From NCBI RefSeq assembly GCF_007830515.1, contig NZ_VLKT01000047.1:1-63360 (forward strand): DNA of 63,360 nucleotides, written 5' to 3'. Each line of letters begins with the position of its first letter. The first letter of the stretch is position 1. Of the stretch, positions 55,348 to 63,360 are shown in pieces. Both the position numbers and the translations under genes were made by a program. Under the pieces are notes generated by a model that worked only from the letters and a program-made list of their open reading frames with translations, was not told the origin of the DNA and searched no databases. The DNA comes from Mesorhizobium tianshanense (GTDB lineage Bacteria > Pseudomonadota > Alphaproteobacteria > Rhizobiales > Rhizobiaceae).

Positions 55348-56160
55348 TCAAACGAAGGTGAAGTCCGACGCGGTCAGGCCCAGGTTGGCCAGGTCGGCCA
55401 AGGTGTTCACACCGCTCAGGTGAACGAACTCATGCGCGTTGTTCTCGGAGGTGACATAGGCCAAATTCGCGATTCTGTTGATGCCGTCGTTGTAGTGGTA
55501 GACGATGATGTCGCCGGCGGCCTCGCCGGAGATCGCACTTGCGGCGGCAGAGGCAGAGGTGAAAGGTTGGTCGGTGATCACCACGACGTGCTCGCCGTTT
55601 GCACCCGAGGCCGCACCGCTGTAGAAGCTGCTCACCGGGGACCCAGACTGTACGCTGGCGTTATTGACGAAGTTCGCGCCAAAACCGTCGTTGTCGAGGC
55701 CCACCGCATCGAAGGCGAACTTATCCTCCGTCCGGTTGAAATCGACGATAGTGCTGATGTCCGACTCCGACCCGTACCTCGGGTCGGAGCCAGACATCGG
55801 ATTGTGGAACTGGAACAGGAACGTGTCATTGTCGGCGCCCCCGATCAGAGTGTCTGCGCCGTCACCCACGTAGAGGACGTCCTCGCCGGGACCGCCGTCG
55901 AGCCTGTCATTGTCCTCGCCGACGATGCGTGGTTCGTAGCGGCCGTTGTCGCCGGAGAGATGGTCCATGCCGCCGTCCCCGAAAATGCGGTCGTTGCCCT
56001 CGCCGCCTATGGCTTGGTCACTACCCTCGCCAGCCGAGATTTCGTCATTGCCGCCACGGCCGTCAAGCCAGTCATTGCCCTCGTAACCCGCCATCCAATC
56101 CTCAATCTCGGTGCCGAGGAGCGTTTCGGAACGCGGGCCACCCTCGATAATTTTTGCCAT
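55348..56160 (-). CDS. nodO: NodO-like RTX calcium-binding nodulation protein
   Basis: The 270-residue protein has no N-terminal signal peptide. The first 110 residues hold RTX nonapeptide repeats of the GGxGxDxUx kind (YEGNDWLDGRGGNDEI, IGGEGNDRIFGDGGMDHL, LDGGPGEDVLY, LIGGADNDTFLF). A domain like those of other NodO-type proteins follows, with an aliphatic/aromatic C-terminal end (ASDFTFV) like the secretion signals of PrsD-type substrates. NodO of Rhizobium leguminosarum is secreted by a type I system, binds calcium and forms cation channels that aid infection. A nod box lies 65 bp upstream, AAGGAG precedes the ATG, and type I secretion genes follow. The symbol rests on architecture and context. 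Confidence 0.85.
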   Translation of the reverse strand: MAKIIEGGPRSETLLGTEIEDWMAGYEGNDWLDGRGGNDEISAGEGSDQAIGGEGNDRIFGDGGMDHLSGDNGRYEPRIVGEDNDRLDGGPGEDVLYVGDGADTLIGGADNDTFLFQFHNPMSGSDPRYGSESDISTIVDFNRTEDKFAFDAVGLDNDGFGANFVNNASVQSGSPVSSFYSGAASGANGEHVVVITDQPFTSASAAASAISGEAAGDIIVYHYNDGINRIANLAYVTSENNAHEFVHLSGVNTLADLANLGLTASDFTFV

Positions 56161-56225
56161 CGCAAATACTCCTTATGATGCGGCCCACCACGCCAGCTGG
56201 CGAGCCTTCATATTCTTTATCGGAT

Positions 56226-56272
56226 CATCAGAGTAATCGTTTGCATTGATAGAACACATTTACGGGATGGAT
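56226..56272 (-). promoter_or_regulatory. nod box upstream of the NodO-like gene
   Basis: Read on the minus strand it begins ATCCATCCCGTAAATG and, after six bases, continues ATCAATGCAAACGATTACTC. The ATCCAT half and the ATCAA.nCAAACGATT core fit the nod box; the distal T-run is weaker than in the noeI-like and nodA boxes. It would place the NodO-like gene under NodD. Confidence 0.75.
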
Positions 56273-56973
56273 GCGTTCAGGTGCACGTCGCCTCTCTGCT
56301 TAGCAGTTGCGGACCTCCCTGGCGGCGGGCGGACGCTGGTCGTCCGGGCAATTCGGATCTGAGGATCCGACGCGTCAGGGGGGGCGTGGAGATTCCCGAG
56401 TCGCGCTGCGCATTTTTACGCCGGAGCCTTCCTGTGAGATGGCCCAGGGCTCCTGCACAAACTGCCAACCGTGATGTTCGTTCGGCGCAATATCGATGTG
56501 TCGATCTCATAAGCGCGCTCGACTCGGGTCGGCGACAGGCCTGACCACGGCATTGCCCGGAACCCCATCCCGGGGGATTTCGCCGGGCTGGGGACAGGCA
56601 GGCAGCTGAGCGCGTTTCAGATCATCTGCGTCATGCAGTGGACTTGGCGGGTGGCGCCTCCGCCCTGAATTTGGATAGGGCGAGCCAATGCGAACATGGT
56701 GCGTTCCCGGCCGCGCCGGTCGGCGCCCTGAACCCGGAGTCCGGCCGCCTTCAACGTCGTGGCAGGTCGCGCGCGGTCCCACACCGGTCGCCGTCCGCAA
56801 TATGCCGACGATGACGTCCCTGGCGTGTGCTAGCGGCCTAATTTGGGGCGAACCGGGCCGTTCGCCGGTATATGGGGCTTCACGCACCTCTCGCGGCGGC
56901 GATGCCAGATTTGAATGGCGCAGGATAGGGGCGTCCACCCGTCAGGACCAGATTCACGAGGGTGCCAGGACTT
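56273..56973. other. GC-rich spacer without a recognisable gene
   Basis: About 0.7 kb between the nodO nod box and the end of nodZ. The longest frame (minus 56507-56938) is Pro/Arg-rich and has no motif, as expected of a chance frame in GC-rich DNA. No repeats or RNA genes were seen. Decayed genes are possible. Confidence 0.45.
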
Positions 56974-57990
56974 TCACAAAGTCGGGAGATCTTCGGGCGA
57001 GTTGTCAATAAAGCTCAAACCACCCGGATCGTTCAAATCGAATTCAATAATCCGTGGCACGACGAGGCGGGCATAGCGCGAGAAGGCGCTAGTCGGCGGG
57101 AAGCGGACCACGGTATCGCATCGCCCGAGGAGGTACATCTCGACGAGAGCAGAAAAACCGCCGTCAACGCCCAGTGCTGCGCTGTGTAATGGCCCGGCCC
57201 GATCCGCCTGGAAGTGTTTTGGAATTGTGAAAAGATCGGAAAACTCGCCCGACAAGTCATGACGCACCTGCTCACTGTCAGTACACAAGAACACCCTCAC
57301 AGGTTTTGGATGCGATAGCGCTTTAGCCTTACGAATGGCCGTGCATACCTGCCGGAAGGCGAGTTCCGGATCAGCCCAGTAGGGAGCGTGCTCCATTATA
57401 TCTTCGCCGTTGCCGTGCCGGACATGCACCCCGATTATGCTGTGCTCCTTAAAGTGCTCCTGGTAGATGGCGTCAATCCGAGCTTCAATTTCAGGCCTCG
57501 GTTTGATACTCCGAAAAATCTGTCGTTCGGCACCCATATCGCAACGCCACATCAAGCAAGCATCACACACTACTGTGTTGGCTTCAGTATCATCTTGGCC
57601 CTCGAAAAGCTCTCTCAGCTCGTCACGTTCTCGGAAAATCTGTTCATCTGGGCGGCAAACGCAGTCGATCGATGGCCTATTCCACCACGGCGGAAAGAAA
57701 GGCCCAGGGAATGAGAGCTGGTTGACCTGGTCATCGCAAATAACCGGTACGCCAGCGATGTCTTGAATCGGCTCGAAGAACACCGGAAAGGCATTGGTGA
57801 AGGGTTGATCGAGATAACAGGAGCCACGCCAATCTATGGCTAGCGTCCGCCCCGTCCGCTTAGCGTAGGACCAAGCTGCTGCCAGAGACCACAAGCAATC
57901 ACCAAAACCGGTACGCCGTCGCGAAACAACGAACCGATCCTCGCCAGATCCAATCATCAGTGATCGCGGTCCTAGCATCTCGTTCTCCAT
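56974..57990 (-). CDS. nodZ: NodZ alpha-1,6-fucosyltransferase
   Basis: The 338-residue enzyme transfers fucose from GDP-fucose to C6 of the reducing-end GlcNAc of Nod factors. It is recognised from MLGPRSLMIGSGEDRFVVSRR, TGFGDCLWSLAAAW, LAIDWRGSCYLD, the catalytic-type IIGVHVRHGNGEDIMEHAPYW (GDP-fucose-binding arginine in HVRHG) and RFPPTSAFSRYARL near the end, as in GT23 NodZ proteins. It lies 373 bp downstream of nodJ in the same orientation. I see no nod box directly upstream, so it is probably transcribed from the nodA promoter. The partner GDP-fucose synthesis genes (noeL, nolK) are not in the window. Confidence 0.93.
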   Translation of the reverse strand: MENEMLGPRSLMIGSGEDRFVVSRRRTGFGDCLWSLAAAWSYAKRTGRTLAIDWRGSCYLDQPFTNAFPVFFEPIQDIAGVPVICDDQVNQLSFPGPFFPPWWNRPSIDCVCRPDEQIFRERDELRELFEGQDDTEANTVVCDACLMWRCDMGAERQIFRSIKPRPEIEARIDAIYQEHFKEHSIIGVHVRHGNGEDIMEHAPYWADPELAFRQVCTAIRKAKALSHPKPVRVFLCTDSEQVRHDLSGEFSDLFTIPKHFQADRAGPLHSAALGVDGGFSALVEMYLLGRCDTVVRFPPTSAFSRYARLVVPRIIEFDLNDPGGLSFIDNSPEDLPTL

Positions 57991-58363
57991 TTATCGTGAC
58001 AAGAAAGTCAAATTGGCCTGTCTCAAGACCGTTCGACCTGACCGGGCTGCAATGCCGCTCGCCCCTGCGAACGCCAGTCAGATATCACCGCCTCTAGCAA
58101 TTCTCGTAGGGTTCGTCTGAATCAGCTGATGAGATCAGCCCATGGTCATTCCGGCGTCCCATAATCTGAGATCTTGATTGGGAGACATCGAACCTCCCGT
58201 GACAGGCTGACTTTCCTGCTGGAAATGTCGTACGTCAGCTGCAACACGGAGATAGCGTCTTTGAGGTGCTTGCAGCGAATGGCCAACTATGGCCGGATGA
58301 TCATGCGCCTCCGCGTGAATTTCGTGGCACTGCATCACGGATCTCCTTCTCTCGGAAGTTATC
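57991..58363. other. Spacer between nodJ and nodZ
   Basis: No gene and no nod box seen on either strand. A minus-strand frame at 58135-58338 has no recognisable motif. The length suggests that a nod gene has been lost here, or that the block contains an internal promoter. Confidence 0.45.
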
Positions 58364-59152
58364 TCAACGCATCAGGCGCCGGCGAAGCAGCACCATCGAG
58401 AGGAAGAACGGCAACACCGCGTACAGGCAAAGCGCACCGATATGCAGGGCGATGCCGCCAGCCGGGCGATCAAGCATTTCCGGACGAATAAGGTCGATCG
58501 AATGTGCCAGCGGCAAAAAGTGCGCTGCCTGCTGAAAGGGACCTGACAATTGCGTGACCGGGAAGACCGCGCCTGACAGGAACAGCATGGGTGTGAGGAC
58601 GAGCGACTGGTAGAATACAAAATAGTGGTAACTGGGCGCAAGCGCGGTGACTACCATCGCCAGGCTCGCAAAGGCGAACCCAGTGAGCGCGATGGCTGGT
58701 AGCACATATAGCAGGGACGGCCACGCCGCATAGCCCACCACGGCGGCGACGATCGCAATTGCCGTGCCGGCCAAAAAGCCCTTGGTGGCTGCCCACGCCA
58801 ATTCACCGAGAACGATATCGCCGAGAGTAAGTTGTGTGTACAGGATTGCTTCCCAGATGCGCTGATGGTGCATGCGAGGGTAAGCCGCATAAATTGTTTC
58901 GAAGGTCGACGCGGTCATGGCGCTCGTCGCGACCATACCGGCTGCCAAAAAAGCAACGTAGGACGCATCTTCAACCCGACCTACCATCATTCCGAGGCCA
59001 GTACCAAGTCCGAAAAGATAGATCAAAGGATCGGCGAGGTTACCGAGCATTGACGCAAGTGCGATCTTCTTCCACGACAGATAGTTGCGGCGCCACACCG
59101 CAATCCAGTTCCACGCGTTGGCGGGTAGAGCCGCCGCAAAATCTTCACCCAT
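58364..59152 (-). CDS. nodJ: NodJ, membrane subunit of the Nod-factor exporter
   Basis: The product is a 262-residue integral membrane protein of the ABC-2 family with six hydrophobic segments. Characteristic are NWIAVWRRNYLSWKKIALAS near the start, LIYLFGLGTGLGMMVGRV and ASTFETIYAAYPRMHHQRIWEAIL. NodJ forms the channel through which lipochitooligosaccharides leave the cell, powered by NodI. It starts three bases after the nodI stop codon. Length and sequence are normal for the family. Confidence 0.95.
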   Translation of the reverse strand: MGEDFAAALPANAWNWIAVWRRNYLSWKKIALASMLGNLADPLIYLFGLGTGLGMMVGRVEDASYVAFLAAGMVATSAMTASTFETIYAAYPRMHHQRIWEAILYTQLTLGDIVLGELAWAATKGFLAGTAIAIVAAVVGYAAWPSLLYVLPAIALTGFAFASLAMVVTALAPSYHYFVFYQSLVLTPMLFLSGAVFPVTQLSGPFQQAAHFLPLAHSIDLIRPEMLDRPAGGIALHIGALCLYAVLPFFLSMVLLRRRLMR

Positions 59153-59155
59153 CGT

Positions 59156-60070
59156 TCACTTCTCCATCTCGCGTCCGGTCAGCCGCAAGAAAACGTCCTC
59201 CAGATTAGGTGGACGCTCCAGAAGACGCAGACCGGCGCGCCCGTGCAGTTGCACGCGCACCTGCTCCGGATCGGGCGCATAGCAAAAGAGCGTCTCGCCG
59301 CTCACCTCGATGCGCTGAACGTATGGCCTGATCAGCGAACTCAGCTCCTGTGGATTGCCGCCGAAGATCTCGATGACTTGGCACCCGATATGTTCGTCAA
59401 TCAGGGCATGAGGGCTGCCTTCCGCAATGTTGCGTCCATGCTCGAGAACGCACAGCCGATCGCACAACCGCTCAGCCTCTTCCATAAAGTGGGTCGTCAA
59501 AATGATCGTCTTGCCGCGCGCCAGCAGGAACCGCAGGCGCTCCCAGATCAGGTGTCGCGCGTGCGGGTCGAGGCCCGTAGTCGGCTCGTCCATTACGAGT
59601 AGCAGGGGATCGTTGATCAGCGCACGTGCCAGCGTCAGGCGCCGCTTCATGCCGCCCGATAGTTCGGCGACACGTGCATCCGCCTTGCTCTCAAGGCGGG
59701 CGAACTCCAGGAGCGATGGGATGACCGCTTTGATCTTGCGTGTGCTCATGCCGAAGTAGCGGCCGAACACCAACAGGTTCTCGCGTACCGTGAATTCCAG
59801 GTCAAGGTTGTCGAACTGCGGAACCACGCCGATGCCCTCGCGTGCCAAGCGAGCCCGTGCCGGCACTGGCACTCCGAGCACCGTGATCTTACCGGCGTCA
59901 GGCCGTGTCATGCCGAGGACCATACGCGCAATCGTGCTTTTGCCCGCACCGTTCGGCCCCAGCAGGCCGAAACACTCTCCCGACGCAACGGTGAACGACA
60001 GCTCGTTCACAATGACCTTATTGCCAAATGACTTCGTCACGCCGTTAAGGTCGATTGCTACGTTGGACAT
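59156..60070 (-). CDS. nodI: NodI, ATPase subunit of the Nod-factor exporter
   Basis: The 304-residue ABC ATPase has Walker A GPNGAGKSTIARMVLG near residue 38, the Q-loop VVPQFDNLDLEFTVREN, the signature LSGGMKRRLTLARAL, Walker B LLVMDEPTTGLDPHARH and switch histidine LTTHFMEEAERL. The C-terminal region ends GREMEK, as in other NodI proteins. It pairs with NodJ. A 230-bp gap without a gene separates it from nodC, which is longer than in most rhizobia and may mark a lost gene. Confidence 0.95.
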   Translation of the reverse strand: MSNVAIDLNGVTKSFGNKVIVNELSFTVASGECFGLLGPNGAGKSTIARMVLGMTRPDAGKITVLGVPVPARARLAREGIGVVPQFDNLDLEFTVRENLLVFGRYFGMSTRKIKAVIPSLLEFARLESKADARVAELSGGMKRRLTLARALINDPLLLVMDEPTTGLDPHARHLIWERLRFLLARGKTIILTTHFMEEAERLCDRLCVLEHGRNIAEGSPHALIDEHIGCQVIEIFGGNPQELSSLIRPYVQRIEVSGETLFCYAPDPEQVRVQLHGRAGLRLLERPPNLEDVFLRLTGREMEK

Positions 60071-60300
60071 GCGTTCATCTCTGCTGAAAGGAGCCGTTCA
60101 GCCGGCAGGAGCTCACTTGCGAGCGTTCTGGACAGGCCTTCGCTGTGACGGCCCTTGGGAAAGCGACAGCCGGAGCATTTGTATGAGACGCTCCCGCTCT
60201 ACGGATTGCAGACGAGCCGCCACGGATCGTCTGCGGCCACTTCCCGTTCTAACAATTGAAATATTGTCCGGTCACGACTTGTGCCCTACGCAGTACACTA

Positions 60301-61668
60301 TCACTCGCCACTGAAAACGCTCTCAGACTCCACCAACCTTGAAGAACCGCGCGAAAGATCCGTCCTGCGAATTGAGTGAGCAACTTCCGAACCTCCTGTA
60401 ACGTTTGGTCCGGCGATCGGGTTTTTGATGAGGATCTGCTTTTCCCCTCCATTGGGTAGGGTGGCCGCCTTGCGCGACAACCAATCGCTGTTGCTCAATG
60501 TGCACAACGCATAGGCTTTCAGGGGGAGTAAGAGAAAGACGTTGATGAATGTGTGTAGAGAAAAACCGAGAAATCGAAGTTGGCGGGCACGAAACGCTGC
60601 CACGCTGCACCGAATGATGGTCATGGATGCAATCATCACGACTGCCGACCAAGGCACTGTGGCTGTCAGTACGAACTGCGCGAGTCCAGCCAGTACCGAC
60701 AGGGCGAGCAACAGGGGGCCGAGATTCTGTCCGACCACATCCAGCGTTAGATAGCGATCGAGGCTTGGCAATAGGCGCAGCGCAAGCAACGTGTCCCGAA
60801 ATGTGCTCCGCGCCCAGCGGAGTTGTTGGCGCAGATACGGCCCTAGCCGATCCGGAACGATCGTTGCGGCGATGGCGTCGGGAACGTATTCGGTTCGAAG
60901 GCCTGCTTTCAGCATGAGGATCGTGAGATGGCGATCCTCACCGAAGTCGCTTGGCTTCCCCCGAAACAGTTGCGTCTCGTACTGATCCAGCAGCAAAAGG
61001 AGTGCGGAACGACGGTACATCGCACATGGGCCGCAGCAGCACATAACGGCACCAAAGCGAGCCTGTGCCGCTCGCTCCTCATTGCAGGCCAGCCAGTACT
61101 CCATATCGATCAACCGGGTCAGCCAGGTGTCGCCCCGGTTGCTGGCCACCAACTGGCCCATGGCCGCGCCGACGGCTGGATCCTGCATCTTCAGTGCAAG
61201 CTTTGCGACGACGTCGGACGCGAGTGTCGTGTCCGAGTCGACGTTGAGCACCAAATCTCCAGATGAGCGGCGTATCGCGACGATCTGCGCTTTGCGTTTG
61301 CCAACATTCTTGTCGAGCAAAATGAAGTTGAATCTCGGGTCGCCCGCAAAGGCACCGTGTACCGGTACGACAACGTCGCGATTTGCAGAACCGTCATCAA
61401 CCACATAGACCCGCAGTTTTCCGGCATATTGTTGGCTTGCAATGGACGCCAGGCACGCCGAGAGCGCGCTCGGATCCTCGTTGAAGGAGGGGACGATGAC
61501 ATCCACGCTCGGCAGAGGGTCGAAACCGACCAATTCATCCGACACCGGAGAACGGTCCATCGGCAAAGCATAAGCCATCTGCATGCTTTTATAAGCAGCC
61601 GAGAGCAGTGCATAGCACGAGACGGCGACAGTACTGGCTGTGGCAAGCAGGTCCATAGGATCTCGCAA
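60301..61668 (-). CDS. nodC: NodC N-acetylglucosaminyltransferase
   Basis: This 455-residue family 2 glycosyltransferase polymerises UDP-GlcNAc into the chitin oligosaccharide backbone of Nod factors at the inner membrane. It has an N-terminal hydrophobic segment, the motifs VYVVDDGSANRD, NVDSDTTLASDV, DFGEDRHLTI and the processive signature QQLRWARS, then C-terminal membrane segments (LLLALSVLAGLAQFVL, VVMIASMTII). It begins three bases after nodB. The C-terminal tail beyond the last hydrophobic segment is a little longer than in short NodC proteins. Confidence 0.96.
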   Translation of the reverse strand: MRDPMDLLATASTVAVSCYALLSAAYKSMQMAYALPMDRSPVSDELVGFDPLPSVDVIVPSFNEDPSALSACLASIASQQYAGKLRVYVVDDGSANRDVVVPVHGAFAGDPRFNFILLDKNVGKRKAQIVAIRRSSGDLVLNVDSDTTLASDVVAKLALKMQDPAVGAAMGQLVASNRGDTWLTRLIDMEYWLACNEERAAQARFGAVMCCCGPCAMYRRSALLLLLDQYETQLFRGKPSDFGEDRHLTILMLKAGLRTEYVPDAIAATIVPDRLGPYLRQQLRWARSTFRDTLLALRLLPSLDRYLTLDVVGQNLGPLLLALSVLAGLAQFVLTATVPWSAVVMIASMTIIRCSVAAFRARQLRFLGFSLHTFINVFLLLPLKAYALCTLSNSDWLSRKAATLPNGGEKQILIKNPIAGPNVTGGSEVAHSIRRTDLSRGSSRLVESESVFSGE

Positions 61669-61671
61669 TTT

Positions 61672-62328
61672 TCAGTGATGTTGTGGAAGGGCGCGAATTT
61701 CATATCCGCAGGCGTTTAGTGCCGGAATCAGCTGGGACAGCGCCTTGGCGGTCTGGTCGCGCAGTCTGGCTTGAGTGCTCGGTCTCAACTCGTCGGGCGG
61801 GCAACCGTCGTGCAGGAGCACGATTGCACCCGGCCGGACAGAGGCGAGCACTGCATCGACAATCGCGTCGGTGCCGGGGCGAGACCAGTCTCGCGGGTCT
61901 ACAGACCAATGAAGCGCCGCCAGCCCGGCGATCTCTGACGCTGTGAACACTTCTTCGCTCCAGGCGCCGTAGGGCGCGCGAATGAAGCGTACCGAGGCCT
62001 GTGGACACGCCATCATGATGGCGCCGTTCGCTTCAAAGATTTCACGGCGCACTTCGCCGAAGCTGCATTTGCACAGATCCGGATGAGTCATCGTGTGGTT
62101 GCCCACCTCGTGCCCTTCTGCGATCATTCGTTGGATTAGATCCGGGTGCTCTACGGCGTAGGTGCCGATGACGAAGAACGTCGCCGGCACCCGATGTTGC
62201 GCCAGCACATCGAGGATCTGCGGTGTGAAAAATGGATTGGGACCGTCGTCAAACGTCAGATAAACGCTGCGACGGCCGGTGCTAGCCCATTCACTCGGCA
62301 TTTCGCTTATGTAGTCCAGATGTTTCAT
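61672..62328 (-). CDS. nodB: NodB chitooligosaccharide deacetylase
   Basis: The 218-residue polysaccharide deacetylase removes the N-acetyl group from the non-reducing terminal GlcNAc. The metal-binding and catalytic motifs are intact: VYLTFDDGPNP with the two aspartates, NHTMTHPDL with the two histidines, and RAPYGAWSEEV. ALHWSVDPRDWSRPG and AIVLLHDG complete the site. Its start overlaps the nodA stop by 4 bp (ATGA), so nodA and nodB are translationally coupled. Confidence 0.96.
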   Translation of the reverse strand: MKHLDYISEMPSEWASTGRRSVYLTFDDGPNPFFTPQILDVLAQHRVPATFFVIGTYAVEHPDLIQRMIAEGHEVGNHTMTHPDLCKCSFGEVRREIFEANGAIMMACPQASVRFIRAPYGAWSEEVFTASEIAGLAALHWSVDPRDWSRPGTDAIVDAVLASVRPGAIVLLHDGCPPDELRPSTQARLRDQTAKALSQLIPALNACGYEIRALPQHH

Positions 62329-62915
62329 AGCTCCGGACCGTTCCGATCAATCAGGGTGCCGGACGGCCACTCGCTCATCGGGCGTCCAATCGGCGTAACC
62401 AAGACGAGCACATCCTCCAGGCGGGTGGGCGGCAGGTCGGGATACACTTCTGGATGGGTCGAGCGCACGGGAATGCCCGACAACATGGTCGCCAGACCGC
62501 CTCGGCAGAACCTCTCAACATGGTTCCGCAGCGCGTGCCGAACCGTGCCGAAAGCGAATGGAACCCCAAGCTGCTGCAGCACTGGATACACAAAGCGCAT
62601 TGAAAAGCTGATTCCGAGTCCCTCAAGATCCGGACGCACCCCGTACAACCCCAGTTCGGCCACTAACAGATCGACCTCGCCAACCTTGATGAAGCGGCGC
62701 AGTATGCCAATGTGAGCCGCTATGCCGTGAGCGTCGTAGCCGATTGCGCGGACTTCCGGTCTCGCACCGGCCCAACTACGGCCGCCTTCGAACGGCTTCG
62801 CGTTGGAGGCGTTAGTCCGTCCATAGGTCTTTCGGAAGAAGTCGGAGAGTTCGACATGGTCGGCCAGTTGCAACTCATTTTCCCAGCACAACCTCCACCG
62901 CACGTCAGAGTGCAT
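62325..62915 (-). CDS. nodA: NodA N-acyltransferase
   Basis: The 196-residue enzyme transfers a fatty acyl chain to the free amino group made by NodB, completing the lipochitooligosaccharide. The family pattern is clear: RWRLCWENELQLADHVELSD near the start, GRSWAGARPEVRAIGYD, ELGLYGVRPDLEGLGISFS, FGTVRHALRNHVERFCR and VRSTHPEVYPDLPPTR. Length is as usual. It is the first gene of the operon, 247 bp downstream of a nod box, and its sequence is a good phylogenetic marker for the symbiovar. Confidence 0.97.
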   Translation of the reverse strand: MHSDVRWRLCWENELQLADHVELSDFFRKTYGRTNASNAKPFEGGRSWAGARPEVRAIGYDAHGIAAHIGILRRFIKVGEVDLLVAELGLYGVRPDLEGLGISFSMRFVYPVLQQLGVPFAFGTVRHALRNHVERFCRGGLATMLSGIPVRSTHPEVYPDLPPTRLEDVLVLVTPIGRPMSEWPSGTLIDRNGPEL

Positions 62916-63162
62916 GGAAAGACCTCGTATTTGTTGGAATCTTTTGAGGTAAGCGCCTACGCATCGGGGAGCTTCTCGCGTCGAGCCGACGCGATGTAGC
63001 TGCGCGGGTCACCGAAGAACCTAGCCGCAATGGACATGCGATCTCGGTTGATGTTCGGCGCACGCCGGAAGGCGTACACCAGAAAATGCTCCTCGGAGCC
63101 AACGCAAACATTGAAAAACTTCCTTTAGGACTTCCTTGAATTCTCCCTATGCGACGTTCTGA

Positions 63163-63211
63163 AAAATTGATAAAATCGTTTGTTTCGATGAAACGCATTC
63201 ACTCTATGGAT
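63163..63211 (-). promoter_or_regulatory. nod box of the nodABCIJ operon
   Basis: On the minus strand: ATCCATAGAGTGAATG, six bases, then ATCGAAACAAACGATTTTAT followed by CAATTTTT. This is a close match to the nod box. It lies in the nodD-nodA divergent intergenic region (62916-63221, which contains no other gene), with its upstream end only 10 bp from the nodD start, so NodD binding could also affect nodD expression. Confidence 0.92.
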
Positions 63212-63221
63212 AGCTGAAGAC

Positions 63222-63360
63222 ATGCGTTTCAAAGGGCTCGATCTGAATCTTCTCGTCGTGCTCGACGCGCTGCTGAGCGAGCGCGGCCTCACGGCGGCGG
63301 CACGCCGCATCAACCTAAGTCAGCCGGCCATGAGTGCGGCCGTCGCCCGGCTGCGTGACT
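63222..63360 (+). CDS. nodD: NodD, LysR-type activator (5' part only)
   Basis: The first 46 codons lie in the window and the frame runs off the right end. MRFKGLDLNLLVVLDALL and AARRINLSQPAMSAAVARLR are the classic NodD N-terminus and helix-turn-helix. NodD binds nod boxes and activates them on sensing host flavonoids. It is divergent from nodA, as in most rhizobia. The effector domain, which decides host-signal specificity, is outside the window. Confidence 0.95.
   Translation, partial: MRFKGLDLNLLVVLDALLSERGLTAAARRINLSQPAMSAAVARLRD

Noticed and set aside
56507..56938. 143-codon minus-strand frame between nodO and nodZ
   Set aside because: Pro/Arg/Gly-rich, no motif, no ribosome site, as expected for chance in GC-rich DNA.
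57991..58363. A nod box for nodZ
   Set aside because: No ATCCAT...ATC.AAACAATC arrangement was seen on the minus strand in this interval.
1..63360. CRISPR array, restriction-modification genes, tRNA genes, NifA/sigma-54 promoters
   Set aside because: Looked for by eye; no regularly spaced repeats, no methyltransferase-endonuclease pair, no tRNA-like fold and no convincing -24/-12 element were found.

Overview
The window looks like part of a symbiosis island or symbiotic plasmid of a nodulating alphaproteobacterium (order Hyphomicrobiales, most like Mesorhizobium and relatives). The right end carries the common nodulation genes nodABCIJ with nodZ and the start of a divergent nodD, three nod-box promoters are visible, and the rest is a GC-rich mosaic of accessory operons, broken genes and transposon remnants, as is usual in such islands. 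I see no tRNA, rRNA, replication genes or CRISPR array.

Layout. 0.5-3.3 kb: a minus-strand OLD-type ATPase/TOPRIM nuclease and a hypothetical gene. 3.5-5.1 kb: a ScpB tail fragment, a SyrB-like regulator, and a truncated copy of a PLP lyase whose intact copy lies at 42.3-43.6 kb. 5.3-15.3 kb: a GntR regulator divergent from a nine-gene operon, consisting of a polar amino-acid-type ABC importer plus five enzymes (class V aminotransferase-fold, M24 hydrolase, Ldh-family dehydrogenase, iron alcohol dehydrogenase, aldehyde dehydrogenase). This is a complete uptake-and-oxidation pathway for an unidentified amino compound. 17.0-27.5 kb: a three-gene plus-strand cassette, namely a 1857-residue DUF4011-helicase-nuclease-DUF3320 protein, a YhaO/SbcD-like phosphoesterase and a YhaN/SbcC-like ATPase. 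It is probably a phage or plasmid defence module and is the best candidate here for an under-described system. 27.9-34.1 kb: PhzF and a cystathionine-synthase-like gene among decayed genes (MocR, aldehyde dehydrogenase, PaiB, EamA). 34.3-46.9 kb: small metabolic operons with their regulators (XRE-cupin, MocR, LysR).

47.0-49.8 kb holds IS91 and integrase debris, an orphan amino-acid N-hydroxylase and a broken FAD enzyme. From 50 kb on the region is symbiotic. An FkbM methyltransferase (probably noeI) sits under one nod box, a NodO-like RTX protein sits under another and lies next to a complete inner-membrane pair of a type I secretion system, and then come nodZ and nodJ-I-C-B-A, the last under the third nod box.

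Taken together, the nod genes would make and export a Nod factor carrying fucose (NodZ) that could be 2-O-methylated (NoeI), and NodD bound to the nod boxes would switch on NodO, a secreted calcium-binding helper of infection, at the same time. Gene families recur in intact and broken form (PaiB twice, PhzF twice, MocR twice, semialdehyde-type dehydrogenases twice, transsulfuration enzymes two plus a fragment), which indicates repeated gain and decay of amino-acid metabolism modules.
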